A stretch of DNA of 64,000 nt from Metapseudomonas boanensis (GCF_018704125.1 NZ_JAGTIS010000018.1:1-64000); one strand, 5' to 3'; shown: positions 28,111 through 38,130, numbered from the stretch's first letter. Numbers and translations: made by a program. Notes: a model not told the origin generated them from the letters alone.

Positions 28111-31100
28111 ATGGCTAGGGCATTCGGGATCGTCAAACAGGTCATTGGCGAGGTCTTTGCGGTTGCAGGCGACGGAACCCGTCGGCTACTCAGCGAAGGT
28201 GATCGGGTATTCGTAGGGGAGCAGCTGGTCACGGGGCCAACCGGTGCAGTGGCGGTGGTCCTGGATAATGGCCAGGAGCTGACCCTGGGCCGTGACAGCA
28301 GCATGCCGCTCAATACGTCCATGCTGGCGGGCACTCCTGCAGAAGGATCGGCTGGTGAGGCCGCTCCGACCGTACCCAGCGAACAGGACCTGACTGACGC
28401 CCTGCAGCTGCAAGCAGCGATCGAGGCGGGCGTCGACCCGACCCAGGTTGCCGAGGCAACAGCAGCTGGCCCTGGCAGCGCCAGAGGAGCGAGCTCGGCA
28501 GGCGGCGGCCACTCATTCGTGCTGCTTGGTGAGGTAGGCGGGGCGCTGGACCCCACCATTGGTTTCCCTACCGGTCCTATCGGTTTCGTGCCGCTGTTCC
28601 CCGATCCTGAGCCCATTATCGGTGCAGACGAAGAACCTGAGACTGCCGTCGTTCCCGTAAACGGTGTACCGCTGGCCAATAACGATGGCCGCTCGGTGTC
28701 GGAGGACCATGACGGCGTTCAGGGCAATGTGCTGGATAACGATGACAGCGGACCTGACCTGCCCTTGAAATTCGTCTCCTGGAACGGTTTCGAGAACGCT
28801 GTTCCCGGACCCAATGGCAGCTTGCTGGTTTCGACCCCATTTGGCGTGCTCACACTGGGCGCTGATGGCGGCTATAACCTCGTGCTCGGTAAAGGAATGC
28901 CTGATCTGGAGGGGCTGATGGACGGGGAGACCAGAGAAGTCTCCGTTGGATACACCATTCAGGACGCCAATGGAGACCAGAGCTCAGCCTTTCTGAACGT
29001 CACCATTACCGGCAGCAATGATGGCCCGAGGGTGGTCGTCAGCTCGCCGAACAGCGCCGGGGAGCTGGTCCAGGTTTTCGAGCGTGGGCTGGAGGGGGGC
29101 TCCGCTGCGAATGATGGCAGCACGACGACCACCGGGACCTTTACCGTCAGCGATGCCGATGGTTTGCGGGACCTGGAGAGCCTGAACGTGGGCGGCATCA
29201 CGCTTGACCTCACTGTCGTGAGTCTTGGCAGCCTGGTGGGGCAAGGCTTTGCTACCGCTCACGGCACTGTGCAGGTCACCGGCTTCGACCCCGGCACGGG
29301 CACATTCAGCTTCATGTACACGCTCACCGAAGTCACCACTGATGGCGCCGGGCCGGAAGCCGACGGTTTTACCGTGACGGTCAGCGATGGCCAGGCGAGT
29401 GCCACGGCCAATGTCAGCATCGAGATCGTCGACGATCTGCCAAAAGCAGTCGACGACAGCGGTTACACAACGCCTGAAGATACGGCGGTCACGGTCAACG
29501 TACTGGCCAACGACACGCGCGGTGCGGATTCACCGACCTTGCTGGTGGCGGCGCAACTCATGGGTGGTAACGGCACGCTGAGTTTCTTGCCCAATGGCGC
29601 AGTGACCTTTACCCCTGCGATGGGTTTCGAAGGCGTGGCGACCGTCCTCTATACCATCCGCGATGCCGATGGTGACGAATCGCAGGCAACGCTGAGCATC
29701 ACCGTAGCGCCGGATTCGACTCCGATAGTGAGCACGCCGGACGTCAATGGCGATGGCGATACGGTGTGGGAATCGGCGCTGGCCGATGGCAGTGGCGGCG
29801 GCACCTTGACCACCAGTGGCGCCTTCCAGATCACCACGGGGGGCGACACCCTGAAACTGCTGGAAGTGCTGGACAAGGACGGCAACTGGATCGCGATCAC
29901 TAGCAACAACACCCTGGTCAATGGCCAGTACGGCGTGCTGTCGGTGAACCCCGATGGCAGCTGGCAGTACACGCTGAGCGACAACACCCTGGACCACACC
30001 GACAGCTCGGTGGTCGATGGCGATTCGGATCGTGGTGCGGCCGACCAGGCCCTCGACCCATTCAAGGTGCGGGTGACCGATTCGGACGATGATGTGTCGC
30101 CGGAGGCGACGCTGACCATCAAGGTCAACGACGACGGGCCCACGGCGGTTGACGATGGTGCTCTTACCGATGAAAACACGGCGCTGACCGTCAACGTGCT
30201 GGCCAATGACGCGCGCGGAGCGGATACGCCGACGCAACTGGTGGCGGCGCAACTCACGAGTGGTAGCGGCACGCTGAGCTTCTTGCCCAATGGCGCAGTG
30301 ACCTTTACGCCGGCGGTGGGTTTCGAAGGCATGGCGACCGTCCTCTATACCATCCGCGATGCCGATGGCGATGAGTCGCAGGCAACGCTGAGCATCACCG
30401 TAGCGCCGGACTCGACCCCGACGGTGAGCACGCCGGACGTCAATGGCGATGGCGATACGGTGTGGGAATCGGCGCTGGCCGATGGCAGTGGCGGCGGCAC
30501 CTTGACCACCAGTGGCGCCTTCCAGATCACCACGGGTGGCGACACCCTGAAACTGCTGGAAGTGCAGGACAAAGATGGCAACTGGATCGCGATCACCAGC
30601 AACAACACCCTGGTCAATGGCCAGTACGGCGTGCTGTCGGTGAACCCCGATGGCAGCTGGCAGTACACGCTGAGCGACAACACCCTGGACCACACCGACA
30701 ACTCGGTGGTCGATGGCGATTCGGATCGTGGTGCGGCCGACCAGGCCCTCGACCCATTCAAGGTGCGGGTGACCGACTCGGACGATGATGTGTCTCCCGA
30801 GGCGACGCTGACCATCAGAGTCAATGACGACGGCCCCAGGGCGAATGACGATGGCGGCTACACAGCTGAAGACACGGCCGTAACCGTCAACGTGCTGGTC
30901 AACGACACGCGTGGCGCGGACTCGCCGACGCAACTGGTGGCGGCACAACTCACCAGTGGCAGCGGTACCGTGAGTTTCCTGCCGGGCGGCGCGTTGACCT
31001 TTACCCCGACGGCGGGCTTCGAGGGCGAGGCGATTATCCTCTACACCATCCGCGACGCCGATGGTGATGAGTCGCAGGCCGAACTCTGCATTGGTGTCGG

Positions 31101-34100
31101 GCCGGACTCGACCCCGACCGTGAGTACACCGGACGTCAATGGCGATGGCGATACGGTGTGGGAGTCGGCGTTGCCGGAGGGCAGCGGCGGCGGAACCTTG
31201 ACCACCAGCGGTGCGTTCGTGATCCAGACCGGCAATGACGGCGTGAAACTGCTGGAAGTGCAGGACAAGGAAGGCAACTGGATCGCGATCACCAGCAACA
31301 ACACCCTGGTCAATGGCCAGTACGGCGTGCTGTCGGTGAACCCCGATGGCAGCTGGCAGTACACGCTGAGCGACAACACCCTGGACCATACCGACAATTC
31401 GGTGGTCGATGGCGATTCGGATCGTGGTGCGGCCGACCAGGCCCTCGACCCATTCAAGGTGCGGGTAACCGACTCGGACAACGATGTGTCTCCCGAGGCG
31501 ACGCTGACCATCAGAGTCAATGACGACGGCCCCAGGGCGAATGACGATGGCGGCTACACAGCTGAAGACACGGCCGTAACCGTCAACGTGCTGGTCAACG
31601 ACACGCGTGGCGCGGACTCGCCGACGCAACTGGTGGCGGCACAACTCACGAGTGGCAGCGGTACCGTGAGTTTCCTGCCGGGCGGCGCGTTGACCTTTAC
31701 CCCGACGGCGGGCTTCGAGGGCGAGGCGATTATCCTCTACACCATCCGCGACGCCGATGGTGATGAGTCGCAGGCCGAACTCTGCATTGGTGTCGGGCCG
31801 GACTCGACCCCGACCGTGAGTACACCGGACGTCAATGGCGATGGCGATACGGTGTGGGAGTCGGCGTTGCCGGAGGGCAGCGGCGGCGGAACCTTGACCA
31901 CCAGCGGTGCGTTCGTGATCCAGACCGGCAATGACGGCGTGAAACTGCTGGAAGTGCAGGACAAGGATGGCAACTGGATCGCGATCACCAGCAACAACAC
32001 TCTGGTGACGGGTAAATACGGCGTGCTGTCGGTGAACCTCGATGGCAGCTGGCAGTACACGCTGAGCGACAACACCCTGGACCACACCGACAACTCGGTG
32101 GTCGATGGCGATTCGGATCGTGGTGCGGCCGACCAGGCCCTCGACCCATTCAAGGTGCGGGTAACCGACTCGGACAACGATGTGTCTCCCGCGGCAACCC
32201 TGACCATCCTGGTCAACGACGATGGCCCGGTTGTCCTGGAACGCAGCGATCTCGTCTACGCCAACTCCAGTAATCCGGCCACGGGCGGTACCGGTATATT
32301 CGACTACACCATCGGTGCCGATACCCGGACGACCTACAGCGCCTCCAACTCCGATTTCTCGACCATTTCCCTCACCGGGACCGTCGGTACGGCGCTCATT
32401 TCGGCAGCCTCCGTGACCTGGCTTTCGGAGAGTGACACCCAGGCGGTGTTCAGGGTTCAGTTCAGCTACGATCCCGATCCGCTGCTGGCGAACACCCCAC
32501 TTAGCCAGGCCACAGGTACCCTGACGTTCGACAAGGTTGCAGGCACCTACACCATTAAGCTGGACGCACCGATCGAGAGCTTCACCTCGGTTACCACCAG
32601 CAATACCCTGAGCACGGAAAGCTACGACCTGGTCGGTAATTCCCCCTCGCAGCCCGAGATCGTGATTTCGAAACTGTCGGGTGATTTCTACGTGAGGTTC
32701 ACGGGGGCCGCTCATACCAGCCAGAGCCCCCTGAGCACGACCGGTGGCGACACGACGCTTTCTGCAGGCGATGTATTCACGGCCAAGCAAGCCTGGGTCA
32801 GCATCTCGAGCAATACCAACGGTGTGGACAGCGCCACCGTGCAGCCGGGCGAAGTGCTCAACATGGACTTTTACCGCAGCAGCCCGGGTAACAATCAAAA
32901 CCCAGGCCCGGGAGATGCGCGAGCCAGTGGCATGTACCTGAAGCTAGACCAGCTGACCGGCAAGGAAGACTTCGTGGTCTTGCTGAAATTGGTGGACCCG
33001 GACGACAACTCGGTCACCACCCGGGCGATCCTGGTCGACTACGCCGACATCTACCTGCCAGGTGAAGCGAATCCCTATGGCATCACCTTCGCCGATGGAA
33101 CTGACGGCGTGGTTATCATCGAAGGGAACGACTACAACGCTGCGGGAGAGAACTACCTCATCTACGGTGCGCAGTTGCTGACTTCAACGGAAGCGATCAC
33201 CGGCTACGGGATCAACCTCAACCGCAACACCGGACTCACCGGCGGCTCATCGCTGGCGTTGGCGTCCCTGGTGGCGTTCGAGGCCAATGCGGGGTCAGTG
33301 GCCGATACCGCTGACCAGGATGTGATCAAGTTCGTCGACATCGGCTTGGTCAACATCCAGACCAAAACCCAAGTCACCAATCTCGACTTCGACTTCTCGC
33401 TGGTCGATGCCGATGGCGACACGACCAGCCCTCAGGTGCTTGAGGTAGCTATCGTCGGTGGGTCTTTCTTCACCGGGACCTCGGACAACGAGGTCATGCA
33501 GGGCACATCGGGCAATGACGTATTCGATGGTCTGGGCGGTGGGGACATGGTCAGCTACATGCATGCCACTGGCGCGGTAGTTGTGAGCCTCGCCACCACG
33601 GCGGCGCAGAACACCGGTGGTGCAGGTAGCGATACTCTGATCAACATCGAACACCTGACGGGGTCGTCCCAGGGCGACACCCTAATCGGCAATAGCGGCG
33701 ATAACCTCCTGGCGGGGCTCGCCGGCAATGACACCCTGATCGGTGGCGATGGCGACGACTGGCTGGTGGGAGGCCTGGGCGCCGATACCATGACCGGTGG
33801 CGCGGGCACGGATACTTTCATCTGGGAGTCTGGGGAACTGGGAGGCGGTGTCGACCACATCACCGACTTCACCGTGGACACCAATGGCGTCAACTCCGAT
33901 GTCCTTGACCTGTCTCACCTGTTGAGTAGCGTGGGCGAGAATCCGGCCGAGTTGCAGAACTACCTGGACTTCGCCTTCAGCGGAACCACCACCAGCGTGT
34001 CCGTGAAAACGGCCGTCGATGGGCCGGTGGAGCAGCAGGTAGTCCTGGACAATGTGGACCTGTCGGCGCTTTACGGCTCCACCAATGAGGCCACCATCAT

Positions 34101-34143
34101 CACCAACATGCTCGACGACAACGCATTGAAGGTGGATGTGTAG
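28111..34143 (+). CDS. LapA-type RTX surface adhesin with retention module
   Basis: The 2010-residue adhesin is exported by LapEBC and anchors the cell to surfaces and other cells. Residues 1 to about 125 are the retention module, with the LapG cleavage motif T117-A118-A119-G120. A linker and a VCBS/cadherin-like domain follow. Four tandem 232-residue repeats (about residues 447-1373) come next, then a unique region and Gly/Asp RTX nonapeptides (GNDTLIGGDGDDWLVGGLG, about 1860-1900). The C-terminal type I secretion signal is of the VCA0849 type. The ATG at 28111 has GGAGGAAGG upstream. The P. aeruginosa LapG substrate is CdrA, so this T1SS adhesin is a LapA/BapA-like alternative. No gene name is safe. 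Confidence 0.93.
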   Translation: MARAFGIVKQVIGEVFAVAGDGTRRLLSEGDRVFVGEQLVTGPTGAVAVVLDNGQELTLGRDSSMPLNTSMLAGTPAEGSAGEAAPTVPSEQDLTDALQLQAAIEAGVDPTQVAEATAAGPGSARGASSAGGGHSFVLLGEVGGALDPTIGFPTGPIGFVPLFPDPEPIIGADEEPETAVVPVNGVPLANNDGRSVSEDHDGVQGNVLDNDDSGPDLPLKFVSWNGFENAVPGPNGSLLVSTPFGVLTLGADGGYNLVLGKGMPDLEGLMDGETREVSVGYTIQDANGDQSSAFLNVTITGSNDGPRVVVSSPNSAGELVQVFERGLEGGSAANDGSTTTTGTFTVSDADGLRDLESLNVGGITLDLTVVSLGSLVGQGFATAHGTVQVTGFDPGTGTFSFMYTLTEVTTDGAGPEADGFTVTVSDGQASATANVSIEIVDDLPKAVDDSGYTTPEDTAVTVNVLANDTRGADSPTLLVAAQLMGGNGTLSFLPNGAVTFTPAMGFEGVATVLYTIRDADGDESQATLSITVAPDSTPIVSTPDVNGDGDTVWESALADGSGGGTLTTSGAFQITTGGDTLKLLEVLDKDGNWIAITSNNTLVNGQYGVLSVNPDGSWQYTLSDNTLDHTDSSVVDGDSDRGAADQALDPFKVRVTDSDDDVSPEATLTIKVNDDGPTAVDDGALTDENTALTVNVLANDARGADTPTQLVAAQLTSGSGTLSFLPNGAVTFTPAVGFEGMATVLYTIRDADGDESQATLSITVAPDSTPTVSTPDVNGDGDTVWESALADGSGGGTLTTSGAFQITTGGDTLKLLEVQDKDGNWIAITSNNTLVNGQYGVLSVNPDGSWQYTLSDNTLDHTDNSVVDGDSDRGAADQALDPFKVRVTDSDDDVSPEATLTIRVNDDGPRANDDGGYTAEDTAVTVNVLVNDTRGADSPTQLVAAQLTSGSGTVSFLPGGALTFTPTAGFEGEAIILYTIRDADGDESQAELCIGVGPDSTPTVSTPDVNGDGDTVWESALPEGSGGGTLTTSGAFVIQTGNDGVKLLEVQDKEGNWIAITSNNTLVNGQYGVLSVNPDGSWQYTLSDNTLDHTDNSVVDGDSDRGAADQALDPFKVRVTDSDNDVSPEATLTIRVNDDGPRANDDGGYTAEDTAVTVNVLVNDTRGADSPTQLVAAQLTSGSGTVSFLPGGALTFTPTAGFEGEAIILYTIRDADGDESQAELCIGVGPDSTPTVSTPDVNGDGDTVWESALPEGSGGGTLTTSGAFVIQTGNDGVKLLEVQDKDGNWIAITSNNTLVTGKYGVLSVNLDGSWQYTLSDNTLDHTDNSVVDGDSDRGAADQALDPFKVRVTDSDNDVSPAATLTILVNDDGPVVLERSDLVYANSSNPATGGTGIFDYTIGADTRTTYSASNSDFSTISLTGTVGTALISAASVTWLSESDTQAVFRVQFSYDPDPLLANTPLSQATGTLTFDKVAGTYTIKLDAPIESFTSVTTSNTLSTESYDLVGNSPSQPEIVISKLSGDFYVRFTGAAHTSQSPLSTTGGDTTLSAGDVFTAKQAWVSISSNTNGVDSATVQPGEVLNMDFYRSSPGNNQNPGPGDARASGMYLKLDQLTGKEDFVVLLKLVDPDDNSVTTRAILVDYADIYLPGEANPYGITFADGTDGVVIIEGNDYNAAGENYLIYGAQLLTSTEAITGYGINLNRNTGLTGGSSLALASLVAFEANAGSVADTADQDVIKFVDIGLVNIQTKTQVTNLDFDFSLVDADGDTTSPQVLEVAIVGGSFFTGTSDNEVMQGTSGNDVFDGLGGGDMVSYMHATGAVVVSLATTAAQNTGGAGSDTLINIEHLTGSSQGDTLIGNSGDNLLAGLAGNDTLIGGDGDDWLVGGLGADTMTGGAGTDTFIWESGELGGGVDHITDFTVDTNGVNSDVLDLSHLLSSVGENPAELQNYLDFAFSGTTTSVSVKTAVDGPVEQQVVLDNVDLSALYGSTNEATIITNMLDDNALKVDV
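29449..32229 (+). repeat. four tandem ~696-bp coding repeats in the adhesin
   Basis: Units begin at 29449 (699 bp), 30148, 30844 and 31540 (696 bp spacing). Each encodes a bipartite module: TAVTVNVLANDTRGADSP... then STPDVNGDGDTVWESAL... ending VTDSDDDVSPEATLTI. Units 3 and 4 are almost identical at DNA level, while units 1 and 2 differ from them in several patches. This points to recent duplication or gene conversion. Confidence 0.92.
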
Positions 34144-34242
34144 GGCGCTCACTGCGCGCTATGCCCGGAGCAGCCACCACTGATTTCGTTTGCGAGAGCT
34201 GGTGGCTGCCTGGTTGAAAGGTGCATCCCGAGCAGCCCCAAG

Positions 34243-34275
34243 GGCGGGCTGGGCGGCGCTCCGCTTCAGCCCGCC
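34243..34275. terminator. hairpin between convergent adhesin and lapD genes
   Basis: GGCGGGCTG (34243-34251) and CAGCCCGCC (34267-34275) form a 9-bp GC stem about 100 bases after the adhesin stop. No T-run follows. The rest of the 263-base convergent gap shows no gene. Confidence 0.5.
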
Positions 34276-34406
34276 AGCCAGTTCGATCCTGGGCTAAGGC
34301 TCACTCGACATGGCTCCGCGCCCCAACTGCGGGTTGTTGGCAATAGCTCAGGCGGACAGAGCGAGGTTCCTCACCGCATCAGTTGCCAGACAGGAGAGGG
34401 GCTCGA

Positions 34407-36353
34407 TCAGCCCTGCCAAGGTGCGGGACTACCGACCAACCTGCCCATGGCTCCCTGTATTCCCAGTTCCCTCAAGACCACCAACTCGCCCTCGGTTTCC
34501 ACCATCTCCGCGATCAGTGGCAGGTCGATGCTATTGGTGGCGCGGAACAGCGCTTCGATGAACAGGCGCTTGTCGCTTTCCTTGTCGATGGCACGGATGT
34601 ACGTCCCGTCGATCTTCAAGTAGGCCAATCCCAGGTGCGTGAGGTTGCCAATCAGGCTGAAGCGGCCTCCGAAGTGCTGCAGCCCGAGGTTGAAGCCAGT
34701 TTCACGAATGGACTGGCTGAGTTGCTCCAGTTCGGCGGCTGGGGGGAGGTGGCGCTCGTCCAGCTCCAGGGTCATCAGAGCGGCGGATTTGGGATGGGCT
34801 TTCAGTAATGCGAGCAGGCGCTCGCGGCTGGCACTGTCACGCAGACTAACGGCAGACAGGCTCAGGGCGATGGGCGCCGGGTATTGCTGGAGATGTGCCA
34901 GCGCATGCTCCAGCATGGCCAGGTCAAAGCGCGCAGCCCAGCCGAACCGCTCGATCCAGGGCAGGAAGCGGCCAGCCGCGATGGCTCCGCCTTGCGGATC
35001 GAGCAGGCGGGCGAGCACTTTGTGGTGGAGGACGGCGTTGACTTCGACACAGCTGCTGACTGGCTGGAAGTAGAGTTGCAGCTTGCCTTTGTTCAGGGCT
35101 TCGTCGATCCAGTTGTGCCAGTCGTGCAGGCTTTGCCCGTGGCCGGCGTCGAAGTCGTCCAGGCGTTCCCAGGGCTTGTCGGGATTCTGCGAGGCCTGCG
35201 CCAAGGCTTGGTCAGCGCGCCCGATGACGCTGGCGGCCTCCTCACCGGGGCGGAACGCAGCGATTCCGAGATGGGCTACCGGCGTGCAATCGCTGGCACC
35301 GGTGCTGTAAAGGTACTCAAGGGCCTGGCTGAGTTCCGTGGCGATCCGGTCGGCGTCCTCACCGACCATGCCGGGGGCGATCAGGGCGAACTCACCGCCG
35401 CGGCTGCGTGAGGCCAGCCAGTCAGGTGAGCCTGAACGCTTGAGCAAATCCTTGAGCTGTTCGCCAATGTCGTGGATCAGCGTGTCGGTGCGCTGGCCGC
35501 CGAGGCGTTGGTTCAACCCGCCCAGGTCGTTGACTCTGAGCAGCAGCAGATAACCAGCAGCATTCTGCTCGCTGGGCACCAGGTGGTTGGCCAGGTGGAT
35601 GTCGAACTGGCGGCGGTTGGCAAGGCCCGTGAGGCTGTCCTGATAGGCTTCCTCGCGCAACCGTTCACTGCGGGCAGCTTCTTCGGCGAAGAGTGCCTTG
35701 AGCTTGTCGACCATCTGGTTCATGGCCAGCACCACGCGTTTCAGTTCCGGTGTCCGTGGCACCCGGCCGAGCGTGAGGAACTCGCGGCGACTGATGGCTT
35801 GGGCCTGCTGGACCATGTTGTCCAGCGGACGCAATTGCGTGCGCAGCAGCCACCCTCCGAGCAGGGCACTGACCAGGCCGCAGAGCAGCAGCCAGAGGAG
35901 GCTGCCCACCGCGCTATCCCATAACTTGGCCAGGGCGAATTGAGGATGGCTTACCACCTCGACTCGCGCTGCCTGCTCCCATCCGCGCATGATCAGCGCA
36001 TCCCCGCCCTGGGGGCGGATATCCACCAGGCGCACGAACCAATCAGGCACCTGGTCCGAAGTGACCGTGGTGCGCCGTTCGGCGATCAGGCCGCTGTCGG
36101 AAATCCTTACCACTCGGATACTGGCGAAGTAGCCGCTATCGAAGATCGAGCTGACCATAAGCTCGATCATCGCCGGGTCGTCCACATGCGGTGTCATCGA
36201 CAGGCCGAGGGCGGTGGCGGCGTCCTGGGCGTGGGAGCGCAACTGGCTCAGCAACTGCTCGCGGGAGCTTTCCACGCCGGCGATGAAGCTCCCCGCGAAG
36301 GCCAGCCCCAGGAGCAGGCAGATGGCCAGGAACAGTTGCTTGAGTAACGACAT
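34407..36353 (-). CDS. lapD: c-di-GMP receptor LapD (degenerate GGDEF-EAL)
   Basis: LapD is an inner-membrane inside-out receptor: c-di-GMP bound to its EAL domain makes the periplasmic domain hold LapG, protecting the adhesin. The 648 residues show an N-terminal membrane helix, a periplasmic output domain (about 22-150) and a second helix (about 150-172). A HAMP (about 173-230), GGDEF-like and EAL-like domains follow. Both catalytic motifs are degenerate (RGGEF for GGDEF; KVLARL for E-x-L-x-R), as expected for a receptor rather than an enzyme. The ATG follows GGAGAGGG and lies three bases after lapG. Confidence 0.94.
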   Translation of the reverse strand: MSLLKQLFLAICLLLGLAFAGSFIAGVESSREQLLSQLRSHAQDAATALGLSMTPHVDDPAMIELMVSSIFDSGYFASIRVVRISDSGLIAERRTTVTSDQVPDWFVRLVDIRPQGGDALIMRGWEQAARVEVVSHPQFALAKLWDSAVGSLLWLLLCGLVSALLGGWLLRTQLRPLDNMVQQAQAISRREFLTLGRVPRTPELKRVVLAMNQMVDKLKALFAEEAARSERLREEAYQDSLTGLANRRQFDIHLANHLVPSEQNAAGYLLLLRVNDLGGLNQRLGGQRTDTLIHDIGEQLKDLLKRSGSPDWLASRSRGGEFALIAPGMVGEDADRIATELSQALEYLYSTGASDCTPVAHLGIAAFRPGEEAASVIGRADQALAQASQNPDKPWERLDDFDAGHGQSLHDWHNWIDEALNKGKLQLYFQPVSSCVEVNAVLHHKVLARLLDPQGGAIAAGRFLPWIERFGWAARFDLAMLEHALAHLQQYPAPIALSLSAVSLRDSASRERLLALLKAHPKSAALMTLELDERHLPPAAELEQLSQSIRETGFNLGLQHFGGRFSLIGNLTHLGLAYLKIDGTYIRAIDKESDKRLFIEALFRATNSIDLPLIAEMVETEGELVVLRELGIQGAMGRLVGSPAPWQG

Positions 36354-36356
36354 ACG

Positions 36357-37052
36357 CTATCCCTCTCCTATGGCGAAGCCTTCGGCCCGCATCTTTTTCA
36401 GCAGGTCTTGCCAGCGCGACAGTTTTTTCGTGTCCCCGGCGCGTTTGTTGCCGGTGTAAAGGCCTTCGGCATTGAAGGCATACACCGGCAACAGGTCGTT
36501 GCGTTGCGAGGCGGGGCGTATTTCACCGATCAGGTTGTCCAGTACCAGCGGGTCGGCAGTGGGGCTCTTGTAGTAGGTGAGCACCATGTGCGCCTGGTTC
36601 TGGCGCAAGGCTTTGACGTAGGTGATGCGCAGTTTCTCGGCAGGGACGCCGAGGCGGCGCAAGGTGAAATACTTGGCGATGGAGTAGTCCTCGCAATCGC
36701 CCGAGCCTTTGATCAGGGCTTCGACAGGGGTGGCCCAGTAGTCGTTGGAGCGCCAGGTACGGATATCATCGGTGAAGTGCAGTTGCTGATTGAAGAAGCT
36801 GTTCACAGCGCGGAGTTTGTCGCTCTCCGCCAGCTCACCACTTCCCTGGATCAGGTCACTCCAGGCAAGGATGCGTGACTTGGCCGGGCCTAGCTCGCCG
36901 TAGCGACTCTCCGCGTTTTTCAGGATCAGCGTGAAGTCCCAGTTGGCCGAGAGGCTGGCGAGGGTGAGTAACAGGCCGAACAGCAGGCTGGCTATGGGCC
37001 ATGCCCGCTGCGAAGGTCGCAGCAATCCATCTGCAAGCCGCCTCAGCCGCAT
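36357..37052 (-). CDS. lapG: periplasmic adhesin protease LapG
   Basis: LapG is a calcium-dependent transglutaminase-like cysteine protease that cuts LapA-type adhesins after a di-alanine motif and releases them from the surface. The 231 residues carry a signal/anchor segment (about 17-36) and the catalytic triad Cys120 (GSGDCEDYSIAKY), His155 (NQAHMVLTYY) and Asp172 (LVLDNL). ATG 37052 has GAGAGG six bases upstream; ATG 37067 is the alternative. It is co-transcribed with lapD, three bases apart. The matching TAAG site is visible in the adhesin of this locus. Confidence 0.93.
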   Translation of the reverse strand: MRLRRLADGLLRPSQRAWPIASLLFGLLLTLASLSANWDFTLILKNAESRYGELGPAKSRILAWSDLIQGSGELAESDKLRAVNSFFNQQLHFTDDIRTWRSNDYWATPVEALIKGSGDCEDYSIAKYFTLRRLGVPAEKLRITYVKALRQNQAHMVLTYYKSPTADPLVLDNLIGEIRPASQRNDLLPVYAFNAEGLYTGNKRAGDTKKLSRWQDLLKKMRAEGFAIGEG

Positions 37053-37127
37053 CAACCACCTCTCCATCGGGAATTCAGAGAGTCTAGGCGGACCTGCGCA
37101 ATTTCGCCGCTGGCCAAGTGGGCGTTA

Positions 37128-37529
37128 TCAGCTGTTGTGAAGTGTCTTCTGGCGCAGGATGTAAATAGTCACGAGGACCGCGCTGGTAAGCATGAACGCG
37201 CGGGCCCAGGGCATGGGCACCAGATAACAGGAGAGGGTGATGCTGGCCCACATCAGCGCGAGCGCATAGACCTTGCCCTTGAGCGGGATGCCATTACCTT
37301 CGAGGTAGTCCCGAATCCAAGGGCCCAGATGAGGATGGTCGACCAGCCACTGATAGAAATGGCGGGAGCTGCGCACGAAGCACGCCGCAGCCAGCAAGAG
37401 AAATGGAGTGGTAGGGAGTACCGGCACGAAAATGCCGATCACTCCCAGGACGACGCTGAGCCAGCCTATGCAGAGCAGGGCTACACGCAGCGCCGGATGG
37501 CGCAGCATCACGATATCGCGGTGCGCCAT
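37128..37529 (-). CDS. DUF454 (YbaN-like) inner-membrane protein
   Basis: The 133-residue membrane protein has three to four hydrophobic segments and the family core IGWLSVVLGVIGIFVPVLPTTPFLLLAAACF, then YQWLVDHPHLGPWIRDYLEG. Function of DUF454/YbaN is unknown. The start at ATG 37529 lies 13 bases after the stop of the UPF0149 gene, so the two probably form an operon. ATG 37508 is an alternative. Confidence 0.8.
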   Translation of the reverse strand: MAHRDIVMLRHPALRVALLCIGWLSVVLGVIGIFVPVLPTTPFLLLAAACFVRSSRHFYQWLVDHPHLGPWIRDYLEGNGIPLKGKVYALALMWASITLSCYLVPMPWARAFMLTSAVLVTIYILRQKTLHNS

Positions 37530-37542
37530 CCGCGCCTGGCCC

Positions 37543-38130
37543 TCAGTGGTGACGGGGCTTGAGCAGGGCCGGTTTCTCTTCGGGAGCATGACAGAGCAGG
37601 AACAGCGCGGTGAGCAGTTCAGGAATCTGCTCGATCATTTCGTCTACCAGATGGCGGTCCTTGGCGATATCGGCGAACTCGGGTTGTTCGTCGAACAGGC
37701 CGGAACCGACCATGATCGGCAGCAAGAGCTCGCTGACTTCCTCTTCGGCATCCTCGAACCAGGTTTCTTCGCGCAGGAAGACGCCCTCCATGAAGCCGAT
37801 GCACCAGCCACGCAGGTCGGAGTCGTCCGGATCATCACCCAGGTCAAGGTCGCATGGCAGCTCGGGGTCCTCATCGCTGGCCAGCTGACGAGCGATATGG
37901 GCCTTGAGTTGCAGCAGGGTGGCCTCGATCTCGTCGCGCTCGGCGTCGTCGCGGTAGTGCGGCGGCTCGGCGAACAGGGCGTCGATCCATTCGCGCTCGG
38001 GCACTTGGTCCGGGCAGATCGACAGGGCGGTCAGGTAGCCGTGGGCGGCCACATAGTCCAGAGCCTCCTCGTGCAGCTCATCAGCATCGAGAAAGGCTTG
38101 CAGGCGGGACAGTTGCTCAGCGAAGGACAT
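37543..38130 (-). CDS. UPF0149/YecA-family protein
   Basis: The 195-residue acidic protein contains the YecA/YgfB-like core GYLTALSICPDQVPEREWIDALF and RGWCIGFMEGVFLREETWFEDAEEE. The family is often found near recQ or DNA-related genes; its role is unknown. It is divergent from recQ, as I recall for P. aeruginosa PA3343/PA3344, with 136 bases between starts. Confidence 0.85.
   Translation of the reverse strand: MSFAEQLSRLQAFLDADELHEEALDYVAAHGYLTALSICPDQVPEREWIDALFAEPPHYRDDAERDEIEATLLQLKAHIARQLASDEDPELPCDLDLGDDPDDSDLRGWCIGFMEGVFLREETWFEDAEEEVSELLLPIMVGSGLFDEQPEFADIAKDRHLVDEMIEQIPELLTALFLLCHAPEEKPALLKPRHH

Noticed and set aside
29530-32898. A 1122-codon open frame on the minus strand across the adhesin repeats
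   Set aside because: It mirrors the adhesin's repeats, has no ribosome site or recognisable domain, and its openness follows from GC-rich third positions of the plus-strand gene.
34243-34275. CRISPR-like or IS-end interpretation of the inverted repeat after the adhesin
   Set aside because: Single hairpin in a convergent gap, no repeat-spacer pattern and no transposase; a 3' hairpin explains it.
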